From: Methylobacterium bullatum
GTDB lineage: Bacteria; Pseudomonadota; Alphaproteobacteria; Rhizobiales; Beijerinckiaceae
DNA: 64,000 nucleotides
Direction of reading: 5' to 3'
Assembly: GCA_902712845.1 (NCBI GenBank)
Contig: LR743504.1
Span: 160,001 to 224,000, forward strand
The notes under the pieces were generated by a model, which made no database searches, was not told where the DNA came from, and saw nothing but the letters and a program-made list of their open reading frames with translations. Below, piece by piece: positions 58,283-64,000 of the stretch; position 1 is the first letter of the stretch, and every line of letters starts with the position of its first letter. Made by a program: the position numbers and the translations under genes.

Positions 58283-59704
58283 CTACTCGGCAGCCGCGGC
58301 AGCGCGCGGCGGCTCACGCTCCACGGTCCGGAAATTCTCCAGGTCCGTCAGGAAGTTTCGCGCCCACCAATCCACGTCTTCGCGCGTCATGCGGTCGACC
58401 ATGGGCTTCCAGCGCTCGATCCGCTCGCCGCGCGGCATGTAGAGCGCCGTGCGGATCGCTTCCGCGACCTCGAACCGGTCGTAGGGATTGACCAGAAGCG
58501 CCTCGGGCAGCTGCCGGGACGCGCCGGCGAATTTCGACAGGACGAGGACGCCCGGATCCTCCGCCGTCTGGGCGACGATGTATTCTTTGGCGACCAGGTT
58601 CATGCCGTCGCGCATGGGCGTCACGAGGCCGACGCGGGCGGCGCGATAGAGGCCCGCCAAGACGGGGCGCGGATAGGCCTTCGTCACGTACTGGATCGGG
58701 GTCCAGTTCGGCTCGCCGAGCGCGCCGTTGATCTCACCGACGGTCTCGTTCACCTCGCGGCTGAGCTCCTCGTATTCGGGAACCTCGGTGCGGGATTTCG
58801 GCGTGATCTGGAGGTAGACGACATTGCCCCGCTGGTCGGGGTTCGAGGCGAAGAAGCGGTCCACCGCCTCCATGCGCTCGGGCACGCCCTTGGAATAGTC
58901 GAGCCTGTCGACGCCGATGAGGAGCTTGCGGGTGCGCAGGCCCGCCATGGTCTCACGGACGGTCTTGTTCGCACCGGCATTCTCCGCCGCCTCCTTGAAC
59001 CCGGCGACATCGATGCCGATGGGGAAGCTGCGGATGCGGGTGCGACGCCCGTCGACCATCAGCGAGCCGCCGCCGAGGGGGATGGCCCGCAACTCGTCGA
59101 TGAGGTTGCGCGAGAGATTGTGGACGTCCGGGTCGGTCTGGAGCCCGATCAGGTCGTAATCGGCGATGCCGCGCAGGAGATCGTTGCTGGCGGGAAGCGT
59201 GTTGAACACGTCTGCGGCCGGCCAGGGGATGTGGTGGAAATAGCCGATGGGGTTGGCGATGCCGAGGCCGCGCAGCTCCGAGGCGAGCGGCAGAAGATGA
59301 TAATCGTGGACCCAGATGATGTCGTCGGGCTCGATCAGCTTGGCGAGCGCCCGCGCGAAGATGCGGTTGACGCGCTGGTAGCCGGCATAATCGGAGCGGG
59401 AAAACGCACCCAGGCCGAGCCGGTAATGCATGATCGGCCAGAGGGCGCGGTTGGCGAACCCGCTGTAATATTCCCGGTGGTCCTGAGGCGAAAGATCGAC
59501 CACGGCGTATTGCACACGGCCGCGATCGATAAGCTCGGGCTCCTCGGACGGATCCTCGACGACTTTGCCGCTCCATCCGAACCACAGACCCTCATAGGAC
59601 GTGAAGGCCTCCTTGACGGCGACCGCCAAGCCTCCCGCGGCAACGGACTTCCCGCTGTCCTCAGGGATGGCCACACGGTTCGATACGATGACAAGGCGTG
59701 CCAC
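58283..59704 (-). CDS. otsA: Trehalose-6-phosphate synthase OtsA
   Basis: This 473-aa GT20 enzyme makes trehalose 6-phosphate from UDP-glucose and glucose 6-phosphate. The N-terminal [17 protein letters not shown] and GGLAVAV segments bind substrate. [41 protein letters not shown] and [13 protein letters not shown] are the conserved OtsA motifs. The length is standard. No otsB phosphatase gene is in the window. Trehalose is a general stress protectant, in line with the stress-type genes that follow on the other strand. Confidence 0.96.
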   Translation of the reverse strand: MARLVIVSNRVAIPEDSGKSVAAGGLAVAVKEAFTSYEGLWFGWSGKVVEDPSEEPELIDRGRVQYAVVDLSPQDHREYYSGFANRALWPIMHYRLGLGAFSRSDYAGYQRVNRIFARALAKLIEPDDIIWVHDYHLLPLASELRGLGIANPIGYFHHIPWPAADVFNTLPASNDLLRGIADYDLIGLQTDPDVHNLSRNLIDELRAIPLGGGSLMVDGRRTRIRSFPIGIDVAGFKEAAENAGANKTVRETMAGLRTRKLLIGVDRLDYSKGVPERMEAVDRFFASNPDQRGNVVYLQITPKSRTEVPEYEELSREVNETVGEINGALGEPNWTPIQYVTKAYPRPVLAGLYRAARVGLVTPMRDGMNLVAKEYIVAQTAEDPGVLVLSKFAGASRQLPEALLVNPYDRFEVAEAIRTALYMPRGERIERWKPMVDRMTREDVDWWARNFLTDLENFRTVEREPPRAAAAAE

Positions 59705-60043
59705 TCAGCGGGCTCCGGTCCTCAGCGTGCGGCGCACCCTAGGCGCACCGGACAGGATGATTCCGACAGTCAACGCGCATAACCCGGCGGTGATCCGTCG
59801 GATACGGCTACGTATGGTGATAATCCGTCGACCAACCTAGCCGACCGCGCCGCCCGCGGCCAGGCCAGGCAGAGGCGAATGTCGGTTCCGTAGTGGATCA
59901 GCCGATCCGCCCCCGCCCGACGATGCCGGTTCACCATCGGATCTGCGACGTCGAACGGACGGAGGCGAACGCGGCCCGGCGCGCATCGACGGGGGTGTCG
60001 CGGCCGGTCCGTCGTCCCGCGTTCGACGATGCGCATTCCTTGC
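59705..60043. other. Intergenic region between otsA and the stress cassette
   Basis: This region holds the otsA promoter on the minus strand. I found no GGAAC-type consensus for otsA within it. The sequence shows no repeat family seen elsewhere in the window and no convincing small ORF. Confidence 0.4.
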
Positions 60044-60069
60044 GGAACCGCGTCTGTTTCCATGTTGTT
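60044..60069 (+). promoter_or_regulatory. Candidate EcfG-type promoter of the stress cassette
   Basis: GGAAC at 60044-60048 and TGTT at 60066-60069 have a 17-base spacer, the same geometry as the site at 22581. The -10 differs from the CGTT consensus at its first base. It ends 41 bp before the start codon of the first cassette gene, which has a GAGGAG ribosome-binding site. Confidence 0.6.
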
Positions 60070-60110
60070 GAAGAGCCACATGTGACATCGCCCAAAAGCG
60101 ATCGAGGAGT

Positions 60111-60608
60111 ATGCCCGTGAACGCAAATCAACCGACTGGCCCGGCATCTGCCGCGAACGCTCCCGGGATCGACACGAACCCGACCGGAGACTGGAAGGCT
60201 CTTCGCGGCGACGTCGAGGGCATCGCCGACGTGGCCGTCGAGCGCGGCCGGGGCTTCGTCGCCGCCGCACGGGCCCAGGCCACCGACTATGCCGACCGCC
60301 GCAAGGGCGACGCCGCCCAGTCGGTGAACGATATCGCCCAGGGCTTGCGGGATTCGAGCAAGTCTTTCGAGGAGCAGCCGAACATCAAGGCCTTCTTCGA
60401 CAGCGCCGCCGAGGGTCTCGAGCAGCTCGGTTCCTCCATCGAGAACCGCAGCTTCGCCGAGTTCTACGACGAGGCGGAGGCCTTCGCCCGCCGCGCTCCC
60501 GTCGCAGTCGCCGTCGCGACCTTCGTGACCGGCTTCGTCGTCTCGCGCTTCATCAAGTCGTCGAGCATCGCGCCTGACCGCGATGCCCGCGACTCGTTCC
60601 GCAGCTAG
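60111..60608 (+). CDS. YqjD/ElaB-like helical membrane-anchored protein
   Basis: This 165-aa protein is soluble and helical with amphipathic heptads (DYADRRKGDAAQSVNDIAQG), then one C-terminal membrane helix at about 130-150 (PVAVAVATFVTGFVVSRFI). The organisation resembles YqjD/ElaB ribosome-associated stress proteins, though similarity is mostly in architecture. A strong ribosome-binding site and an EcfG-type promoter precede it. It is the first gene of a four-gene run with the holin-like and DUF3618 genes. Confidence 0.72.
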   Translation: MPVNANQPTGPASAANAPGIDTNPTGDWKALRGDVEGIADVAVERGRGFVAAARAQATDYADRRKGDAAQSVNDIAQGLRDSSKSFEEQPNIKAFFDSAAEGLEQLGSSIENRSFAEFYDEAEAFARRAPVAVAVATFVTGFVVSRFIKSSSIAPDRDARDSFRS

Positions 60609-60618
60609 GCGGGACGCC

Positions 60619-61014
60619 ATGTCGAACGCCCCTCAATCCAGCATCCAAAGCCTCGTCGGCGATGCCCTGCGCGAGACCAGCGAACTTGCGCGCAAGGAGA
60701 TGGCGCTCTTCCGCACCGAGATGACGAGCAACGTCCGCACGCTGTTCATCGGCCTCGCGCTGATGGTCGGCGCGGGCGTGTTCGGGGTCGTCGCCCTGTT
60801 CGTCCTGGTGGACGCCCTGGTGAAGTGGCTCGCCACGGTGGTGCATTCGGAAGCGTTGTCCGCCCTCATCGTCGGCGGCGTGCTTTTGGTGGTCGCCATT
60901 GTCTTCGCCCTGATCGGACGGAACGCCATGTCCCTCTCCACCCTGGCGCCGACCCGCACGACACGGCAGATGCGCCAGGACGCGCGCGCATTGTCGGAAA
61001 GGGTATCGGGATGA
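60619..61014 (+). CDS. YqjE-like (phage holin superfamily Hol3-like) membrane protein
   Basis: This 131-aa protein has an N-terminal amphipathic helix, SIQSLVGDALRETSELARKE, and two membrane helices (TLFIGLALMVGAGVFGVVALFVL and LIVGGVLLVVAIVFALIG). This matches the YqjE/Hol3-type family, which despite its name is not phage-encoded here. It lies 10 bp after the upstream gene and overlaps the next by 4 (ATGA). Confidence 0.85.
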   Translation: MSNAPQSSIQSLVGDALRETSELARKEMALFRTEMTSNVRTLFIGLALMVGAGVFGVVALFVLVDALVKWLATVVHSEALSALIVGGVLLVVAIVFALIGRNAMSLSTLAPTRTTRQMRQDARALSERVSG

Positions 61015-61400
61015 GTGAATCGTTGAACGACCTCGAAAAGGACATCGAGGCGAGCCGTGCCCGCCTCGACCAGACCATCGATCGCATCCAGGACAGGCTC
61101 TCCGTCCCCAGCATCGTCGACGACATGCTGGGCAATGTCCGCCGGACACCGTTGAGCGGAGCCTATGACGGCGCCCTCGACGCGATCCGCCGCAATCCCG
61201 TTCCGGTCCTGCTCATCGCAGCCGGCATCGGCTGGCTACTGCATCGCACCGGAAAGGATCGGCAGACGCTGACCAAGCGTTCCGTCATCGATCCCAACGG
61301 TGCGCTGCCGGTGACACCGGTCACAGCCGCCAAGGCCTACGACCCCGACCAGCCGACCCGCCAGCCCGTGAAGGAACTGGCGGAGGAAACACAGATTTAG
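61011..61400 (+). CDS. DUF3618-domain protein
   Basis: This 129-aa protein has an N-terminal DUF3618 motif, LEKDIEASRARLDQTIDRIQDRL, and a short membrane helix near residues 62-79 (NPVPVLLIAAGIGWLLHRT). Proteins of this kind accompany YqjD/YqjE-like genes in alphaproteobacteria. Its start overlaps the upstream stop as ATGA. Function is unknown beyond a probable envelope location. Confidence 0.85.
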   Translation: MSESLNDLEKDIEASRARLDQTIDRIQDRLSVPSIVDDMLGNVRRTPLSGAYDGALDAIRRNPVPVLLIAAGIGWLLHRTGKDRQTLTKRSVIDPNGALPVTPVTAAKAYDPDQPTRQPVKELAEETQI

Positions 61401-61480
61401 GCCTGCAAAGGCCGATCGAAACCTGACCGACCCGGCAGCGGCATCGCCGCTCCATCTCCCATCCGACAGGAGCCGTTTCC

Positions 61481-62191
61481 ATGAGCCACAGCAGCATACC
61501 GGGCGAGCCCAAGAGCTCCCTTCCCGACGACATCGCCCTCGCCGCCGGCCTTCCCCATGGCGCCGCCAGCGTTCCCCACGGTGACGAGACCAGCCGTTCG
61601 CTCCACGACATCTCCGACCGGGCCCGCACTGAGACGCGGGCGACGGCGGGCAGCATCCGCGACCAGGCCGGCGACCTCGCCGACGATGCCCAGGCCAAAG
61701 CCGAGGGCTATGCCGACCGCGCCAAGGCGGCGGCACTCGAGGCGCGGGACACGGTGAAGGACAAGGCGGAAGCGCTGATCGACCGCGCGTCGGAGACCTA
61801 TGACGACGCGCGCGACTGGGCGACGGACACTCACCGGTCCACCCGCCGCAGCATCGGCGAATTCGCCGAGCGCGGCAGCCAGCGCCTCGACCGGGGCAAG
61901 ACCAATGTCGAGCAGTTCGTCACCGAGAACCCGCTCCTTGTGGGCGTCGTCGGCCTCGCGGCGGGTCTGCTCCTCGGCGCGCTCCTTCCCAGGACGCGCC
62001 GCGAGGACGAAACGGTGGGGCCGTGGGCCGACGAGGTGAAGGACCAGGGCATCCGCTACGCCCGCGACTTCGCCGACCGCGGGCGCGAGTTCGTGGAAAG
62101 CGCCCTCGACCCCGAGAACCTGAACGCGGCGACCCAGGGCGGATCCGAGCCGTTCCGGAAGCCCGACGTGCAGCCGGTGCGCCAGCACTGA
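61481..62191 (+). CDS. Large YqjD/LEA-like stress protein with C-terminal membrane helix
   Basis: This 236-aa protein has a long helical segment rich in Ala, Asp, Arg and Glu with LEA-like heptads (AEGYADRAKAAALEARDTVKDK). A hydrophobic helix, NPLLVGVVGLAAGLLLGALLP, lies near residues 147-167 and a hydrophilic tail follows. It resembles YqjD and LEA-type desiccation proteins in composition. It sits 80 bp after the DUF3618 gene with a CAGGAG ribosome-binding site and completes the envelope-stress cassette. Confidence 0.72.
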   Translation: MSHSSIPGEPKSSLPDDIALAAGLPHGAASVPHGDETSRSLHDISDRARTETRATAGSIRDQAGDLADDAQAKAEGYADRAKAAALEARDTVKDKAEALIDRASETYDDARDWATDTHRSTRRSIGEFAERGSQRLDRGKTNVEQFVTENPLLVGVVGLAAGLLLGALLPRTRREDETVGPWADEVKDQGIRYARDFADRGREFVESALDPENLNAATQGGSEPFRKPDVQPVRQH

Positions 62192-62323
62192 GAACGGGTT
62201 TCCCCAGCGGGTTACAGGATGAAGCAGGGGCGGCGCTCGACAGCGCCGCCCCTTCGTGTTGGGACTGCGATCGGCGTCCGAACCCGGCATGCGATCCTCC
62301 CCACCCTTCGGACGATTCGATGA

Positions 62324-63064
62324 GTGAGGCCTCCTGTGGCAGCCCCTCGGCCCCGCCTGCTCTGGTGCGGCGATACCGCGATCACCGTCGAGTTCGGTGA
62401 GCGGATCGACCCCGACGCCAACGCGCTGGTCCTGGCCCTCGACCGCGCCGTGCGGAAAGCCGGCATACCGGGACTCATCGAGACCGTTCCCACCTACAGG
62501 TCGCTCACCGTCCACCTCGATCCGTGCGCGGTCGAGCCCGGCGACATCGAATCCGCGCTTCTCGCCCTGGTCGGTACGGTCCCCGCCGAGACGACACCGC
62601 ACCGGCTCTGGCGCATTCCCGTGGTCTATGGCGGTGCGTTCGGCATCGATCTCGCCGATGTCGCCACCCATCACGGGTTGAGCGCCGACGAGGTCGTCTC
62701 CCGGCATGCGGCACCCGAATATCGCGTGGCCATGAACGGCTTCCTGCCGGGCTATGCTTATCTGTCGGGTCTCGACCCAAGCCTCGCTTTGTCACGCCGG
62801 GAGAGTCCGAGGCCGGTGACACCGGCCGGCACCATCTCCATCGGCGGCGTTCAGGCCCTGGTGGCGAGCATCGCGGCACCCAGCGGATGGCACCTCCTCG
62901 GGCGGACCCCCGTGCGCTCGTTTTTGCCGGGCCGCGACCCGGTCTTCCTATTCGAACCCGGCGATGCCATCCGCTTCCTCCCCATCGAGCCGGACCGCTG
63001 GGACGAACTCGACCGGGCCGCGCGCGCCGGGGAGCGCATCGTCGACTGCGAGACCGCGCCGTGA
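62324..63064 (+). CDS. pxpB: 5-oxoprolinase subunit PxpB (KipI-like)
   Basis: This 246-aa protein belongs to the carboxyltransferase domain, subdomain C/D (AHS1) family. It works with PxpA and PxpC to open 5-oxoproline to glutamate with ATP. The segments GDTAITVEFGERIDP, YGGAFGIDLADVA, GFLPGYAYLSGLDP and TPAGTISIGGVQA are family signatures. The start is uncertain (GTG 62324, or GTG 62336). Its stop overlaps the pxpC start as GTGA. Confidence 0.9.
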   Translation: MRPPVAAPRPRLLWCGDTAITVEFGERIDPDANALVLALDRAVRKAGIPGLIETVPTYRSLTVHLDPCAVEPGDIESALLALVGTVPAETTPHRLWRIPVVYGGAFGIDLADVATHHGLSADEVVSRHAAPEYRVAMNGFLPGYAYLSGLDPSLALSRRESPRPVTPAGTISIGGVQALVASIAAPSGWHLLGRTPVRSFLPGRDPVFLFEPGDAIRFLPIEPDRWDELDRAARAGERIVDCETAP

Positions 63065-64000
63065 CCGGGCGTCTCGTTATCAAGAGATGCCACGGCGCGC
63101 TCAGCCTCCAGGATGGCGGGCGGCAGGGCTACCAGCGCTACGGCCTCTCCGGCTCCGGCGCGATGGACCGCCTCGCCATGGCGAGCGCCAACGCGCTGGT
63201 GGGCAATGCCCCTGACACACCGGTCCTCGAACTCGGCCTCGGCGGCGGCCGCTTCGTCGTGGAGGCGGGACAGGGATGGTTCGCCTGCGCCGGCGCGCCC
63301 TGTACGCTGCGTATCGACGGCGCACCCGTTGCCGGCCACCGCACCGCGACCCTGGCGCAAGGCGCCGAACTTACCGTGGACCCGCCGCGTGAGGGAGCGT
63401 TCGTCTACCTCGCCGTGGCCGGCGGGTTCGAAGCGGACGCTGTGCTCGGCAGCGTCTCGCTCCATCTCCGCGCCGGTATCGGGAGCGTCGGCGGTCGGCT
63501 CTTCCAAGCGGGCGACCATCTGACCTTCACCGCGAGGGAGAGCACCGCACCGGGCGACCGGACCATCGATGCCGTTCCCCTCGACCGCGACGCGCCGATC
63601 CGCGTCATGCTCGGCCCCCAGGCCGAACGCTTCCCGCAAGGCGGGATCGACACGCTGCTGGGCGCGACCTTCACCGTGTCGCACCGCGCCGACCGGATGG
63701 GATACCAGCTCGACGGCCCCGCCATCGCCCATGGCGCGGGCGGGTACAACATCGTCTCGGACGCCACCGTCATGGGCTCGATCCAGGTGCCGGGCAACGG
63801 CCTGCCCATTGTGCTGATGGCGGATCGGCAGACCACGGGCGGCTACCCGAAGATCGCCACGGTGATCTCGGCCGATCTGCGCCGCCTCGCCCAAAGCCGG
63901 CCGGGCGATCCGGTCCGGTTCGAGGCCGTCACCCTGGCAATGGCGAGGGAGGCCGCGCTCCGGCGGCAGCGCGACATCGCCGATCTGCCCGGACACCTTC
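63061..64000 (+). CDS. pxpC: 5-oxoprolinase subunit PxpC (3' end beyond window)
   Basis: This is the biotin-dependent carboxyltransferase-like subunit (AHS2/KipA family) of 5-oxoprolinase. Visible motifs are LQDGGRQGYQRYGLSGSGAMD at the N-terminus (split here as the family QDxGRxG loop), MLGPQAERF, and DRMGYQLDGP with QVPGNGLPIVLMADRQTTGGYPKIATV near the end. The visible part is about 313 codons. It starts with GTG at 63061, coupled to pxpB. A pxpA gene may lie beyond the window edge. Confidence 0.9.
   Translation, partial: MTGRLVIKRCHGALSLQDGGRQGYQRYGLSGSGAMDRLAMASANALVGNAPDTPVLELGLGGGRFVVEAGQGWFACAGAPCTLRIDGAPVAGHRTATLAQGAELTVDPPREGAFVYLAVAGGFEADAVLGSVSLHLRAGIGSVGGRLFQAGDHLTFTARESTAPGDRTIDAVPLDRDAPIRVMLGPQAERFPQGGIDTLLGATFTVSHRADRMGYQLDGPAIAHGAGGYNIVSDATVMGSIQVPGNGLPIVLMADRQTTGGYPKIATVISADLRRLAQSRPGDPVRFEAVTLAMAREAALRRQRDIADLPGHL

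Noticed and set aside
56870..59782. A 970-codon open frame on the plus strand opposite glgX and otsA
   Set aside because: It lies antisense to two genes with full catalytic motif sets. Its translation has no recognisable domain and is the usual by-product of high-GC codon use.

Overview
The window is a high-GC chromosomal segment, most likely from an alphaproteobacterium of the Hyphomicrobiales. A Methylobacterium or Methylorubrum-type organism fits best. This placement is inferred from the protein families, the tsaD/gpsA/hemD/hemY neighbourhood, two EcfG-type (GGAAC-N17-cGTT) promoters, a LOV-HWE histidine kinase and the abundance of palindromic intergenic repeats; no rRNA or tRNA gene is present to confirm it.

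Region 1 (1-12970) is rich in molybdenum hydroxylases. A paoABC-type periplasmic aldehyde oxidoreductase operon (3447 down to the left edge) is followed by a lone ClpP-fold protease. Next comes a second molybdenum hydroxylase, in which the [2Fe-2S] and molybdopterin subunits are fused and a FAD subunit gene lies upstream. Beside it is a four-gene operon for a NitT/TauT-type ABC importer (binding protein, permease, ATPase) and a kynurenine-formamidase-like hydrolase. Together these suggest uptake, hydroxylation and amide cleavage of an unidentified N-heterocycle or amide.

Region 2 (13126-20802) is a glycan locus (GT2, PIG-L deacetylase, GT28-like, GT2 and GT4 genes) that carries mobile DNA and a lysR gene. 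An IS110-family element has inserted at the exact centre of a palindromic repeat arm. Its non-coding end folds like a bridge RNA: the target-loop guides match the insertion site on both halves, and the donor-loop guide matches the element's own right end. A 136-bp derivative lacking the transposase lies 3 kb away in another copy of the same repeat. This is the most striking signal in the window.

Region 3 (21013-37819) holds signalling and accessory genes. These are a tautomerase/LysR divergent pair, a small exported protein with an EcfG promoter, a LOV-PAS-HWE kinase, a sulfite-oxidase-like protein with its flavin reductase, an LhgO-like oxidase, a DbpA-type DEAD-box helicase, an AraC regulator divergent from a DUF308-like membrane protein, a NarL-type two-component pair, and a LysR divergent from an epoxide-hydrolase-like enzyme.

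Region 4 (37841-48261) is a conserved core block. On the minus strand it reads tsaD, GNAT, gpsA, OGFr-like, EVE. On the plus strand it reads hemD, a mitofilin-like gene that appears frameshifted, hemY and a DUF2336 gene.

Region 5 (48329-64000) contains a diguanylate cyclase, a YgiQ radical-SAM protein, a peptidoglycan-binding protein, a membrane-bound PAS histidine kinase, glycogen/trehalose genes (glgX, otsA), an envelope-stress cassette of YqjD/YqjE/DUF3618-like proteins with an EcfG-type promoter, and the start of a 5-oxoprolinase operon (pxpB, pxpC) that runs off the right edge.
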